From Pseudomonas hygromyciniae (GTDB taxonomy: Bacteria > Pseudomonadota > Gammaproteobacteria > Pseudomonadales > Pseudomonadaceae), in assembly GCF_016925675.1 (NCBI RefSeq), contig NZ_CP070506.1, positions 5,950,501-6,014,500 of the forward strand: 64,000 nt of DNA. Reading direction: 5' to 3'. Both the position numbers and the translations under genes were made by a program. The stretch's first letter is position 1, and each line of letters begins with the position of its first letter. Below the pieces are notes generated by a model, which had not been told where the DNA came from, did no database searches, and worked only from the letters and a program-made list of their open reading frames with translations. Of this stretch, positions 44,127-53,352 are shown one piece after another.

Positions 44127-44771
44127 TTATGCCAGCCAATCCAGGGTCAGAATCAGCCGTCGCTCGTTGGGGGCCAACGCCGGCGAGCGATGAATCAAGC
44201 CGTAGCCTTCATTGCCACGCCACTTTTCGCCCTTGAGCAGGGCGACTTCACCACAGTGGATCTGCTCGATGCGCTCACTGGGTTGCGCATCTGCCTGGCT
44301 CAACTGGCGACGGTCCATCACCCCTTCGCGCAGCCACTGACTACCGATGCCGGCATAGGTTGTGATCAAGCGCACTGGCACATGATCGACATGAAAACGC
44401 GGGCACATGGCCTTGTCCAGCAGCCTCAGCCGCACGCCAATGCGCTTGGCCCCCAACAGACAGGCAAAGGCGCTGACCAGCCATGCCACATCGGCGATAA
44501 ACCCGTCGTAACCTTCAAGATCACGACAGCCTGCGGCCAGGCCCAGCAAGTTGGGCTCAGCCTCTTCGCTGTCCAACTCCACCACCAGCGATTCAGCAAG
44601 CGGCTCGTTCAGCGAGACCAGCAAGGCGCCAAACTCGGCGATATGCAGTGGCAACTGGCGCTGCCACAGCGCCAGGTTCACACCATTGTCGAGGATGTCG
44701 GCCAGCGCCAGCGGGGTTTGCCCACGGGTCTGGCGAATGACCGGACGCAGTTGAATCACAGGTGCCAGCAT
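44127..44771 (-). CDS. DUF1826 protein, zinc-regulated
   Basis: A 214-residue protein of the DUF1826 family with RFHVDHVPVRLITTYAG and GYGLIHRSP segments, which contain His residues suited to metal or 2-oxoglutarate-type chemistry; the function is unknown. ATG 44771 overlaps the zigA stop (TGATG), showing translational coupling, and begins [10 protein letters not shown]. The same position is held by PA5534 in P. aeruginosa as I recall it. Confidence 0.8.
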   Translation of the reverse strand: MLAPVIQLRPVIRQTRGQTPLALADILDNGVNLALWQRQLPLHIAEFGALLVSLNEPLAESLVVELDSEEAEPNLLGLAAGCRDLEGYDGFIADVAWLVSAFACLLGAKRIGVRLRLLDKAMCPRFHVDHVPVRLITTYAGIGSQWLREGVMDRRQLSQADAQPSERIEQIHCGEVALLKGEKWRGNEGYGLIHRSPALAPNERRLILTLDWLA

Positions 44772-45979
44772 CAGGCGGCTGCCTCCTCGTGCCAAGGGCC
44801 AAAAGGATCGACCAGCAGGCGCCAACCTTCGACGCCCAGAGCCATTTCATCGTCGGTCAGCAGGCACCCATCCAGTTCGGTGCGCAGTTGCGCAAAATCG
44901 ATGTTCTGCCCGATAAACACCAGTTCCTGGCGGCAGTCGCCGGTGCTCAGTTGCCAGTTACCCATGATCGCCGCGACGCTTTCCTGGTCCTCGGGCCATT
45001 GGCTCTTGGGCACAAAACGCCACCAGCGACCGGCAAAACCATGGCGCATCAGGCCACCGGCCTGGGACCAACTGCCGGCGTCGCGGTGCTTGCTGGCCAG
45101 CCAGAAAAAACCCTTGGAGCGCAGCAGCTTGCCGTTGCTCCACGGGCGATCGATAAAGTCGTAAAAGCGCTGGGGATGAAATGGCCGGCGCGCCCGGTAA
45201 GCCGTGGAGGCGATGCCATATTCCTCCGTCTCCGGCACATGTTCGCCACGCAGTTCCTGCAACCAGCCAGGCGCCTGGGCCGCGCGCTCAAAGTCAAAAC
45301 GCCCGGTATTGAGGATCTCGGCCAGCGGCACCTCGCCCATCACCATGGGAATGATGCGTGCCTGGGCATTCAGGCGTTCCAGGATGGCCACCAGTTCTTC
45401 ACGTTCGTGGCTGCTGATCAGGTCGATCTTGCTGATAAGGATGACGTCGGCAAACTCGATCTGTTCGATCAGCAGGTCGGTGATGGAGCGCTCATCGTCC
45501 TCGCCCAGGGTTTCGCCCCGGGACGCCAGGCTTTCAGCGGCCTGATAATCGAGCAGGAAGTTCATGCCGTCCACCACAGTGACCATAGTGTCGAGCCGTG
45601 CAACATCCGCCAGGCTCTGGCCGTTTTCATCGCGAAAGGTGAACGTTTCCGCCACCGGCAGCGGCTCGGAAATGCCGGTGGATTCGATCAGCAGGTAATC
45701 AAACCGCCCTTCCCTGGCGAGCTTTCCTACCTCGACCAGCAAATCTTCGCGCAAGGTGCAGCAGATGCAGCCGTTGCTCATCTCCACCAGTTTTTCTTCG
45801 GCGCGATTGAGGCTGACGTCGCGCTGGACTGCGGCCCCGTCGATGTTGATTTCGCTCATATCGTTGACGATCACCGCCACCCGCAGGTTTTCGCGGTTGC
45901 GCAGGACGTAATTGAGCAGCGTGCTTTTACCGGCACCGAGAAATCCGGACAGCACGGTAACGGGTAGTCGGTCGGTCAT
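44771..45979 (-). CDS. zigA: Zinc-starvation GTPase ZigA
   Basis: A 402-residue COG0523 GTPase that is thought to deliver zinc to client enzymes under zinc limitation. It shows [11 protein letters not shown], the metal-binding [17 protein letters not shown] and SKIDL motifs, and a C-terminal CobW_C domain. ATG 45979 has GAGGA seven bases upstream. It lies 26 bases after dksA2. The Zur-type palindrome upstream of dksA2 probably controls the whole set. Confidence 0.9.
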   Translation of the reverse strand: MTDRLPVTVLSGFLGAGKSTLLNYVLRNRENLRVAVIVNDMSEINIDGAAVQRDVSLNRAEEKLVEMSNGCICCTLREDLLVEVGKLAREGRFDYLLIESTGISEPLPVAETFTFRDENGQSLADVARLDTMVTVVDGMNFLLDYQAAESLASRGETLGEDDERSITDLLIEQIEFADVILISKIDLISSHEREELVAILERLNAQARIIPMVMGEVPLAEILNTGRFDFERAAQAPGWLQELRGEHVPETEEYGIASTAYRARRPFHPQRFYDFIDRPWSNGKLLRSKGFFWLASKHRDAGSWSQAGGLMRHGFAGRWWRFVPKSQWPEDQESVAAIMGNWQLSTGDCRQELVFIGQNIDFAQLRTELDGCLLTDDEMALGVEGWRLLVDPFGPWHEEAAA

Positions 45980-46005
45980 CAGGTGTTCCTCATCAGGTTG
46001 GCCAG

Positions 46006-46410
46006 TCAAATCGCCCGTTGATGGCGTTCGCGCAGCTCTTCACGTTCTTTGGCTTCGATACACAGGGTGGCCGTGGGCCGCAGCAACAGGCGCTTGAGGC
46101 CGATCGGCTCGCCCGTCTCGCGGCACCAGCCGTATTCACCACGAGCGAGGTGCTCAAGGGCTTCGTCGATCTTGTCCAGCAGCTTCTTTTCCCGCTCCAG
46201 CAGGCGTAGTTGCCACTGGCGCTGTTCTTCGGCGGCGCCGACATCGGCCGGATCGCTATTGGGCTCCTGCTCGCGCAGCACCATGAACTCGGCATCGATG
46301 CGCGTTTGCAGGTCAGAACGCTGGGCCAACAACAGCTCACGGAAAAAGGCTTGCTGGGCCTCATTCATGTAATCAGCGGGCGGCTGGGCGAGCAGGTCTT
46401 GTTCAGTCAT
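46006..46410 (-). CDS. dksA2: DksA2, zinc-independent DksA paralogue
   Basis: A 134-residue RNA-polymerase secondary-channel protein that works with ppGpp. A coiled coil covers most of residues 15-90, with the acidic tip DPADVGA. The zinc finger is reduced: C96-x2-T99 and C117-x2-A120 replace the four cysteines of DksA, as in DksA2 of P. aeruginosa. It can stand in for DksA when zinc is scarce. It is the first gene after the palindrome at 46443-46457. Confidence 0.92.
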   Translation of the reverse strand: MTEQDLLAQPPADYMNEAQQAFFRELLLAQRSDLQTRIDAEFMVLREQEPNSDPADVGAAEEQRQWQLRLLEREKKLLDKIDEALEHLARGEYGWCRETGEPIGLKRLLLRPTATLCIEAKEREELRERHQRAI

Positions 46411-46442
46411 GAGGGAGGTTCACGGGTCAGTCTGTTTTTTGA

Positions 46443-46457
46443 TGTTATAGTATAACA
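46443..46457. promoter_or_regulatory. Zur box 1
   Basis: TGTTATAGTATAACA is a perfect palindrome with seven-base arms. It lies 33 bases before the dksA2 start on one side and 79 before the small secreted gene on the other, so it could repress both when zinc is plentiful. Confidence 0.85.
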
Positions 46458-46535
46458 ACACAAATAAGCCAATCCCGCTTATCCGTTACGACGAAGGGCG
46501 CAATCCATGAGTCCGTCCATGCCCCGAGAAGCCTT

Positions 46536-46904
46536 ATGAGATACCTGTTGTGCGGCGTGTTGCTGCTGGTGGCAAGTCAGGCCAGCGCCCAAGTGCCGAG
46601 CCAGTTGGCCACCTGCACCCGCAGCGCCATCCTGCTGGCCTGCGTCGATGTCCAGGGCAACGCCTACAGTGTCGCGACCGCCGGCAACACCACGTATTTG
46701 CGCGGGTTCGAGGTAGTCGGCAAACGCTACTGGGCGCAGACCAACAGCCGCTATGGTCAGTTGACGTTCTTTACCGGACTAGCCTCCGACGGCGAGGCGT
46801 GGGTTGGCTACACGCGGCGGGTGGGTTGGACCACCATCAACCGGTTTTCCAGCTCCGGCGGCTCCAGCGCCAAGTTCACTTGCAGCCGGATCAGTGGTTG
46901 CTAG
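46536..46904 (+). CDS. Small secreted protein of unknown function
   Basis: A 122-residue protein with a clear signal peptide (MRYLLCGVLLLVASQASA, cleavage before QVPSQ) and a compact mature part of about 100 residues with four cysteines (ATC, ACVD, FTC and the last residue), probably two disulphides. Aromatic and glycine-rich strands such as WVGYTRRVGWTTINRF suggest a beta fold. It lies between the two Zur boxes, so zinc-controlled expression is likely. I do not recognise a family. Confidence 0.75.
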   Translation: MRYLLCGVLLLVASQASAQVPSQLATCTRSAILLACVDVQGNAYSVATAGNTTYLRGFEVVGKRYWAQTNSRYGQLTFFTGLASDGEAWVGYTRRVGWTTINRFSSSGGSSAKFTCSRISGC

Positions 46905-46974
46905 GCCTGGCCTTTGTGCCGCTCCTGGGCCCAGGCCATATAGTTGTTGATCGAAAAATAATCGTCGATTGAAT

Positions 46975-46989
46975 TGTTATACTATAACA
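46975..46989. promoter_or_regulatory. Zur box 2
   Basis: TGTTATACTATAACA differs from the box at 46443 only in the central base. It lies 31 bases before the folE2 start and would control the plus-strand zinc-starvation operon. Confidence 0.85.
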
Positions 46990-47020
46990 TGTTGGTTTAT
47001 CACCAACGATGGACCTGCTT

Positions 47021-47917
47021 ATGAATGCGCTGACTCTGCCGGATATCGCCGCGCAGGCTTCTCGCCAAGCCTTGCCACTCGACTGGGTTGGCATGTGCGG
47101 TATTGCCCTGCCCATCCTGCTCGACGGCAAGCGTTTGAGCGCCACGGCTGATGCAGGGGTGAGCCTGGACGACGGCGAGGCGCGCGGCATCCATATGTCG
47201 CGGTTATACCTGGCGCTGGAAATGCTGGAGCAACACGACCTGCAACCAGCACTGCTGCGTCAGGTACTGCAGCGTTTCCTCGATAGCCATGAAGGCTTAT
47301 CGCACAGCGCGTACCTGCGGATTCATACCGACTTGCTGCTTAAACGTCCTGCGCTGGTCAGCCCGCTCGCCGGCTGGAAGAGCTATCCGGTGAGCATCGA
47401 AGCGCGCCTGGAAAAGCAGATGTTCCACGTGGAACTAAAAGTTGACGTTACTTATTCCTCAACCTGCCCATGCTCGGCTGCCCTCGCCAGGCAATTGATT
47501 CAGCAGCAATTTATCAATGACTTTGCCACTACAACGCTGCAACACGAAGACGTGCTGGCCTGGCTTGGCAGCGCCAAAGGTATCGTCGCCACGCCACACA
47601 GCCAGCGCAGCAGTGCGCAGTTACGGGTGCATCTACAGCCCGGCCAACCAACGCTGCCGCTGACTGATTTGATCGGCCGCGCCGAAGCCGCCCTCGGCAC
47701 CGCCGTACAGACCGCCGTCAAACGTGCCGATGAGCAAGCCTTCGCCTTGGCCAACGGGCAGAACCTGATGTTCTGTGAAGACGCCGCCCGCCGCCTGAAC
47801 CTGGCGCTGCAACGCTCGGACGCCGTGCAAGCCTTTCACCTCAAAGTCATCCACGCCGAAAGCCTGCACGCACACGATGCCGTGGCCGAAAGCCGCTGGG
47901 CGAGGGCCATCGCGTGA
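47021..47917 (+). CDS. folE2: GTP cyclohydrolase FolE2 (type IB)
   Basis: Makes 7,8-dihydroneopterin triphosphate for folate, replacing the zinc-dependent FolE. The 298 residues begin MNALTLPDIAAQ and carry the family motifs GIHMSRLY and VDVTYSSTCPCSAALAR with the metal-site cysteine. FolE2 can use other metals such as manganese. ATG 47009 would add four residues. The next gene starts inside its stop (GTGA). Confidence 0.92.
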   Translation: MNALTLPDIAAQASRQALPLDWVGMCGIALPILLDGKRLSATADAGVSLDDGEARGIHMSRLYLALEMLEQHDLQPALLRQVLQRFLDSHEGLSHSAYLRIHTDLLLKRPALVSPLAGWKSYPVSIEARLEKQMFHVELKVDVTYSSTCPCSAALARQLIQQQFINDFATTTLQHEDVLAWLGSAKGIVATPHSQRSSAQLRVHLQPGQPTLPLTDLIGRAEAALGTAVQTAVKRADEQAFALANGQNLMFCEDAARRLNLALQRSDAVQAFHLKVIHAESLHAHDAVAESRWARAIA

Positions 47918-48582
47918 TCCGCTGTAACGCCTTGCGCTGGGGCGCCCCAGGCCAACCGCTGACGCCGGCCATTGATATCGAACTGGGCAAAGGCAGCCTG
48001 ACCGGTGTTATCGGCGCTAACGGGTCGGGTAAAAGCAGTTTGTTGAAAGTCATCGCCGGCCTGCAAAAGCCCCTGGTCGGCAAGGTCACGCTGGATGTTC
48101 CACGGCGCGGCGGCCTGTCGTACCTGGCGCAGCAGCAACACCTGGACCGACAATTCCCCATCAGCCTGCAAGAGCTGGTAGCCGCCGGCCTATGGGGCGC
48201 AAAACACTCCCCGCAGCAACGCAGCCAGCGCCTGCAAACGGCGTTGGAAGACTGGTGTCTCACCGGCCTTGAGCAGCGCCCCTTGATGGCCCTGTCCGGT
48301 GGCGAACTGCAACGCGCCCTTCTCGCCCGCCTCAGCCTGGCCCAAGCACCGGTGTTGTTGCTGGATGAACCCCATGCCGCACTGGATGAACAAGGCCAGG
48401 CACTGCTGTGGAAACATATCCACGCTTGGCATGCCGAAGGCCGCACCTTAGTAGTCGTCTGCCATGACTTGGCCGCTGTACGCCAACACCTGCCGCAGGC
48501 ACTGCACATCCATAGCAGCGGCTGCGTGCTCGCACCCAGCACACAGCTGACCCTTCAGCAGCCGCAGATGCAGGTCGCCTGA
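47914..48582 (+). CDS. Metal ABC transporter ATP-binding protein (ZnuC-like)
   Basis: A 222-residue ABC ATPase starting at GTG 47914. Walker A is GANGSGKSS, the signature LSGGELQRALLARL, Walker B VLLLDEPHAALD, and the switch His is in VVCHD. It overlaps folE2 by four bases and the permease by one. Together with the next two genes it forms a second zinc or manganese importer expected to be active under zinc starvation. Confidence 0.88.
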   Translation: MIRCNALRWGAPGQPLTPAIDIELGKGSLTGVIGANGSGKSSLLKVIAGLQKPLVGKVTLDVPRRGGLSYLAQQQHLDRQFPISLQELVAAGLWGAKHSPQQRSQRLQTALEDWCLTGLEQRPLMALSGGELQRALLARLSLAQAPVLLLDEPHAALDEQGQALLWKHIHAWHAEGRTLVVVCHDLAAVRQHLPQALHIHSSGCVLAPSTQLTLQQPQMQVA

Positions 48583-49448
48583 TGCACCTCGCCGCCCAAC
48601 TGTGGATGCCCTTCAACGACTTCGTGTTTATGCGTCGCGCCCTGCTCGGTGGCCTGCTGCTGGCGTGTAGCACGGCGCCGCTGGGGGTGTTCCTGATCCT
48701 GCGGCGTATGAGCCTGATCGGCGATGCGGTGGCCCACGGCATCCTGCCGGGCGCCGCACTGGGCTTCTGGTTTGCCGGCCTGAGCCTGCCAGCACTGACC
48801 CTCGGAGGCCTCGGCGCCGGCTTGGGCATGGCCGGCCTCGCCGCGTGGATCACCCGTCGCACCGGCCTGCGCGAAGACGCCAGCCTGGCTGCGATTTACC
48901 CGATTTCCCTGGCCGCCGGTGTGCTGATCCTCGGCCTTGCCGGCAAGCGCCTGGACCTGCTGCACCTGCTGTTCGGCTCGGCGCTGGCGGTAGACGGCCC
49001 GACATTGACCGGCATGCTGTGGGTTTCCAGCTTCAGCCTGATCGCCATGGCACTGATCTACAGGTTGCTGGTGCTGGACACCCTCGACCCACTGTTTTTG
49101 CAAACCGTCAGCCGCCTTGGGCCTTTGGCCCACGGCGTGTTCTTGACCTTGGTAGTGCTGAATCTGGTGATTGGTTTCCAGGCCATCGGCGCCTTGATGG
49201 TGGTCGGTCTGATGATGTTGCCCGCGGCAGCGTCACGCTTCTGGAGCCGGCGGCTGCCGATGTTGATTGCCGTCTCGGCCGTGCTGGGATGCCTGTCGGT
49301 ATGGCTCGGGCTGTTGCTGTCGTTCTACTACTCGCTGCCCAGCGGCCCGGCAATTGTGCTGGTAGCTGGCGGCTTGTACCTGCTGTCCGTGGTGTTGGGG
49401 CCGGTACATGGCTTGCTGCGCCGCCCGCCCTTGCTTACATCCCAATGA
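48582..49448 (+). CDS. Metal ABC transporter permease (ZnuB-like)
   Basis: A 288-residue ABC-3 family permease with seven or eight hydrophobic segments, including RRALLGGLLLACSTAPLGVFL, RRMSLIGDAVAHGILPG and GALMVVGLMMLPAAA. Its ATG shares a base with the preceding stop. It works with the flanking ATPase and binding protein. Confidence 0.9.
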   Translation: MHLAAQLWMPFNDFVFMRRALLGGLLLACSTAPLGVFLILRRMSLIGDAVAHGILPGAALGFWFAGLSLPALTLGGLGAGLGMAGLAAWITRRTGLREDASLAAIYPISLAAGVLILGLAGKRLDLLHLLFGSALAVDGPTLTGMLWVSSFSLIAMALIYRLLVLDTLDPLFLQTVSRLGPLAHGVFLTLVVLNLVIGFQAIGALMVVGLMMLPAAASRFWSRRLPMLIAVSAVLGCLSVWLGLLLSFYYSLPSGPAIVLVAGGLYLLSVVLGPVHGLLRRPPLLTSQ

Positions 49449-49459
49449 GGTGTTTTCCG

Positions 49460-50338
49460 ATGCGCGCTCTACTCGTGCTGTTCAGCGTCCTGCTACCGCT
49501 GTCGTTCGCAACCGCCCAGGACAAGCTCCAGGTGGTCACCAGCTTCAGCATTCTCGCCGACATAACCCAGCAGGTCGGCGGGGAGCATATCCAGCTCAGC
49601 AATATGGTCGGCCCCGACGCCGATGCCCATACCTACGAGCCGTCCCCGGATGATGCCAAGGCGCTGCTCAAGGCCCGTGTCATCATCAAGAACGGCCTGG
49701 GCTTCGAGCCATGGCTGGATCGCCTGATTACCAGTACCGAGACCCAGGCTACAGTGGTCAACGCCAGCAAAGGCGTGATCGCTCGCACGCTGGAGGAAGG
49801 CGGCGATAAGATCCCTGATCCCCATGCCTGGCATAACCTGGCCAACGCCGAAATCTACGTCAGCAACATCACCCAGGCACTGATCACCGCCGACCCGGCC
49901 AACAAGGCCGACTATCAACACAACAGCCAGGCGTACCTGCAAAAAATCTACCGCCTGCTGGCCGAAGCCAAGGCCAAGTTTGCCGCGCTGCCTGCGGGCA
50001 ATCGACGTATCGTCACCTCCCATGACGCCTTCGGCTACCTGGGCCAGGCCTACGGTATCGACTTCATGGCGCCCCAGGGTTTATCCACCGAGCGCGACCC
50101 ATCGGCGGCCGAAGTCGCCGCGTTGATCACGCAGATCCGCCAGGCCCACGTCAAAGCGGTGTTTATGGAAAACATCAAGGACGCACGCCTGCTCAAGCAG
50201 ATTGCCGAGGAAAGCGGCGCCCATATCGGCGGCACGTTGTACTCCGATGCACTGGCTGCCAACGGTCCGGCCAGCACGTTCACCGGATTGTTTGAATACA
50301 ACCTCAACACTTTGTACGACGCCTTGGGCACCCCATGA
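49460..50338 (+). CDS. Metal ABC transporter binding protein (ZnuA-like)
   Basis: A cluster 9 metal-binding protein of 292 residues. The signal peptide MRALLVLFSVLLPLSFATA precedes QDKLQVVTSFSILADITQQVGG. Metal-ligand candidates are the His in DADAHTYEP, PHAWHN and SHDAFGY and an Asp late in the protein. No long His-rich loop is present, which in this family can favour manganese or a high-affinity zinc role. ATG 49460 has GAGG nine bases upstream; ATG 49445 overlapping the previous stop is possible. Confidence 0.88.
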   Translation: MRALLVLFSVLLPLSFATAQDKLQVVTSFSILADITQQVGGEHIQLSNMVGPDADAHTYEPSPDDAKALLKARVIIKNGLGFEPWLDRLITSTETQATVVNASKGVIARTLEEGGDKIPDPHAWHNLANAEIYVSNITQALITADPANKADYQHNSQAYLQKIYRLLAEAKAKFAALPAGNRRIVTSHDAFGYLGQAYGIDFMAPQGLSTERDPSAAEVAALITQIRQAHVKAVFMENIKDARLLKQIAEESGAHIGGTLYSDALAANGPASTFTGLFEYNLNTLYDALGTP

Positions 50339-50760
50339 CACTGTCGATGCTCGAGTTGGAAGCCGCGCCCATCGGCAGCCGCTTCCCCCTGGCCCAAGTC
50401 ATGGATGCCTTGCCATGGAACCGCGACGGCCTGATCGCGGCCATCGCCCAGCAACACCGCAGCGGCGAGGTTTTGATGCTGGCCTGGATGAACCGCCAGG
50501 CCCTCGACGAAACCCTCGCCAGCGGCCGCGTCTGCTACTGGTCACGCTCGCGCCAGCGATTGTGGCGCAAAGGCGAAAGCTCAGGACACATCCAACAGTT
50601 GATCGAAGCGCGCCTGGATTGCGATGGCGATGCCGTACTCCTGATCGTCGATCAACAAGGCCCGGCCTGCCACACGGGGCGCCCGACCTGCTTCTACAAC
50701 GCGATTGAACACGACCAGGTGCATATCCTCACCGCGCCCCTCAAGGAGCCTGCAGCATGA
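50335..50760 (+). CDS. hisI: Phosphoribosyl-AMP cyclohydrolase (HisI), second copy
   Basis: Opens the purine ring of phosphoribosyl-AMP in histidine synthesis. The 141 residues show QHRSGEVLMLAWMN and WRKGESSGHIQ, with the metal Cys set in LDCDGDAVL and GPACHTGRPTCF. It lacks the fused HisE part. A copy in a zinc-starvation operon, outside the his operon, is expected to be a spare enzyme for low zinc. It overlaps both neighbours by four bases. Confidence 0.88.
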   Translation: MTLSMLELEAAPIGSRFPLAQVMDALPWNRDGLIAAIAQQHRSGEVLMLAWMNRQALDETLASGRVCYWSRSRQRLWRKGESSGHIQQLIEARLDCDGDAVLLIVDQQGPACHTGRPTCFYNAIEHDQVHILTAPLKEPAA

Positions 50761-51317
50761 TCCGCAAAAACCCTTCCGGCGATCTGCCGATCATTGCCGA
50801 GTCGGCCTACGTCGATAAAACCGCAATCATCTGCGGCAAAGTGATCATCGGCGAAAACGTATTTGTCGGCCCCTATGCGGTGATCCGCGCCGATGAAGTC
50901 GACACCACCGGCGACATGGACCCGATCACCATCGGCGCCAATTCCAATATCCAGGACGGTGTGGTGATCCACTCCAAATCCGGCGCGGCGGTGACCATCG
51001 GCGAATTCACTTCCATTGCCCACCGCTCGATTGTCCACGGACCCTGCACTGTCGGCGACCGGGTGTTTATCGGCTTTAACAGCGTGCTGTTCAACTGCGT
51101 GGTCGGCGACGGCTGTGTAGTACGGCACAACTCGGTGGTCGATGGCCGTGATTTGCCCGCTGCTTTCTATGTGCCATCCACCACGCGCATTGGCCCCAAC
51201 ACCGACTTGTCGCAGTTCCCGCCAGTGAGCGTCAGCGCCTCGGAGTTTTCCGAAGACGTGGCGCGCACCAATGTCGACCTGGTGCGCGGCTATAAAGCCC
51301 TGCAAAACGAGTTCTGA
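50757..51317 (+). CDS. Gamma-type carbonic anhydrase-like protein
   Basis: A 186-residue left-handed beta-helix protein with hexapeptide repeats (IICGKVIIGENVFVGPYAVIRADE). Metal-binding His residues are likely those in VVIHSKSG and IAHRSIVHGP. The family includes gamma carbonic anhydrases that can use iron or cobalt as well as zinc. Its place between hisI and the dihydroorotase gene in the zinc-starvation operon suggests a back-up role. Confidence 0.88.
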   Translation: MIRKNPSGDLPIIAESAYVDKTAIICGKVIIGENVFVGPYAVIRADEVDTTGDMDPITIGANSNIQDGVVIHSKSGAAVTIGEFTSIAHRSIVHGPCTVGDRVFIGFNSVLFNCVVGDGCVVRHNSVVDGRDLPAAFYVPSTTRIGPNTDLSQFPPVSVSASEFSEDVARTNVDLVRGYKALQNEF

Positions 51318-51319
51318 AC

Positions 51320-52657
51320 ATGAGCCGCTTGCTGATCCGTAACGCCCGCCTGGTAAATGAAGGCCGAGAATTCGACGCCGACTTGCTGGTCGCCAACGGC
51401 CGTATCGAGAAAATCGCCAGCAGTATCCAGGGGCAAACGGCCGACATCGAGATCGATGCCCAAGGCCAATGGCTGCTGCCGGGCATGATCGACGACCAAG
51501 TGCACTTTCGCGAACCCGGCGCCCCGGACAAAGGCAGTTTCTACAGCGAGTCCCGCGCGGCGGTGGCCGGCGGCATCACCAGTTTCATGGACATGCCCAA
51601 CACCCAGCCCGCAACCCTGACCCTGGAAGCACTGGCAGACAAGAAACGCCGCGCGGCGCTGCACTCGGTAGCCAACTATGGGTTTCACTTTGGCGTGAGC
51701 AACGACAACCTCGACACCGTGGCGGCCCTCGATCCCCGGCAGGTCGCCGGGGTCAAGGTATTCATGGGTGCCTCCACCGGCAATATGCTGGTGGATGATC
51801 CAAGGATTCTGGAGCGTTTGTTTGCCGAGGTACCGACGATTCTATTGGCACACTGCGAGCACACGCCCAGCATCCAGGCCAACGAACAACGGCTGCGCGA
51901 TCGCTTCGGCGAGAATATCCCCGCGGTGGCCCACCCGCTGATTCGCGACGCCCAAGCGTGCTATCGCTCCTCATCCCTGGCCGTGGAACTGGCGCGCCGC
52001 CACAACACGCGTCTGCATGTGCTGCACCTGACCAGTGCCCGGGAACTGTCGTTATTCGAAGACAAACCGCTGGTAGAAAAACGCATCACCGCCGAAGTGT
52101 GCCTGCATCACCTGCTGTTCGATGACAGCGACTACGCGCGCCTCGGTCACCAGATCAAATGCAACCCGGCGATCAAGACCCGCGCCGACCGCAATGCCCT
52201 GCGCCTGGCGTTACTCAGTAATCGGCTGGATGTGATCGGCACCGACCACGCGCCGCATACCTGGGAGCAAAAACAGCGGCCATACCCTGAGGCGCCGGCA
52301 GGGCTGCCCCTGGTGCAACATGCGCTGCCCGCATTGCTGGAATTGGTGGCTGACGGTCTGCTGCCATTAACTGTGCTGGTGGCGAAAACCAGCCATCGCG
52401 TGGCTGACCTGTTTGCCATTCCCGACCGGGGTTATCTGCGCGAGGGCTACTGGGCCGACCTGGTGCTGATCAAACCCGAGCCAGAAGGCAAGCCGGTAAG
52501 CAGCCAGCCGATCCTCGCCCGTTGCGGCTGGACACCGTTTGCCGAGCGCAGCTTTCGCCACAGTGTGAGTACCACGTTGGTGTCAGGGCATTTGGCTTGG
52601 CATGACGGTCAGGTGATCAACAGTTGCCAGGGGTTGCCCCTGCACTTTTTGCGCTGA
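51320..52657 (+). CDS. pyrQ: Dihydroorotase paralogue of the zinc-starvation operon
   Basis: Closes carbamoyl-aspartate to dihydroorotate in pyrimidine synthesis. The 445 residues carry the amidohydrolase metal site, but the usual HxH reads Q60-V-H62 (DDQVHFREPG). The carboxylated lysine is K146 in GVKVFMG, and HCEH, HVLHLTSA and GTDHAPHT supply the other ligands. The Q-for-H change occurs in a known dihydroorotase subgroup as I recall it. The name follows PA5541. A REP palindrome follows. Confidence 0.82.
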   Translation: MSRLLIRNARLVNEGREFDADLLVANGRIEKIASSIQGQTADIEIDAQGQWLLPGMIDDQVHFREPGAPDKGSFYSESRAAVAGGITSFMDMPNTQPATLTLEALADKKRRAALHSVANYGFHFGVSNDNLDTVAALDPRQVAGVKVFMGASTGNMLVDDPRILERLFAEVPTILLAHCEHTPSIQANEQRLRDRFGENIPAVAHPLIRDAQACYRSSSLAVELARRHNTRLHVLHLTSARELSLFEDKPLVEKRITAEVCLHHLLFDDSDYARLGHQIKCNPAIKTRADRNALRLALLSNRLDVIGTDHAPHTWEQKQRPYPEAPAGLPLVQHALPALLELVADGLLPLTVLVAKTSHRVADLFAIPDRGYLREGYWADLVLIKPEPEGKPVSSQPILARCGWTPFAERSFRHSVSTTLVSGHLAWHDGQVINSCQGLPLHFLR

Positions 52658-52664
52658 CCAAATG

Positions 52665-52692
52665 TGTAGGAGCCGGCTTGCCGGCTCCTACA
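52665..52692. repeat. Perfect REP palindrome
   Basis: TGTAGGAGCCGGC and GCCGGCTCCTACA are exact reverse complements around TT. It lies between two convergent genes and can act as a two-way terminator. Confidence 0.88.
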
Positions 52693-52700
52693 GGGGGGCT

Positions 52701-53222
52701 TCAGGCGCGCGGTTTTACCGTGCCGCAGTCGCTGCCCAACCATTGGGCCTGAGTATCGAGGCTGCCGTTCTGCTGGATACCGGTAGCGTTGAAGGTGCCG
52801 TTGACTGAGGTGGTGAATGCCTTCTGGCTCTGGAAGGTGGCCACGCCAGTGCCTTGGGCTTTCGGGCAACTGAAACGGAATTTCCACTGGTTGCCAGTCT
52901 TGTCGGTCACCTCTTGCTTGCAACCCGATTGCGGGTCGGTCAGCGGGATGGCGTCGGAGGCCACCTGGGCCGGCGTCAGGCACACCTGCACGCCCTTGCC
53001 AGCCATGGTAATGCCTTGTTTTTCCAGCATGGCGCGCTGTTCCGGGGTCATCTGTTGCTTCAGTTGACCGAGGATCAACGACAAATCCGGCAGGTTCTGG
53101 TTATCGACTTTCATATTACTGGTGGTCAGTTCCCACAAGCCCGGCGCCAACATCTGCGCCTGCGCCGCCACCGGCAGCGTCAAACCAACAACCATGGCCA
53201 AACCAAGCAGACGAGCATTCAT
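52701..53222 (-). CDS. DUF3617 periplasmic protein
   Basis: A 173-residue protein with a signal peptide (MNARLLGLAMVVGLTLPVAAQA) and the DUF3617 opening MLAPGLWELTTSNM. Three or four cysteines (QVCLTP, SGCKQE, FSCPKA, SDCGTV) are spaced for disulphides. The function is unknown. It is divergent from the cardiolipin synthase gene. Confidence 0.82.
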   Translation of the reverse strand: MNARLLGLAMVVGLTLPVAAQAQMLAPGLWELTTSNMKVDNQNLPDLSLILGQLKQQMTPEQRAMLEKQGITMAGKGVQVCLTPAQVASDAIPLTDPQSGCKQEVTDKTGNQWKFRFSCPKAQGTGVATFQSQKAFTTSVNGTFNATGIQQNGSLDTQAQWLGSDCGTVKPRA

Positions 53223-53352
53223 CGGGTAACTCCTGGGTAATTGTCGGCGTTAGACGTCGCAAAGCGGTCGGCGTTGCACGCTCAATAAAATAGCGACAAT
53301 CGCTGCCGAACATGGTCTGTTACGCATTGGATTGTCAGGAGTCATGTTGTCC

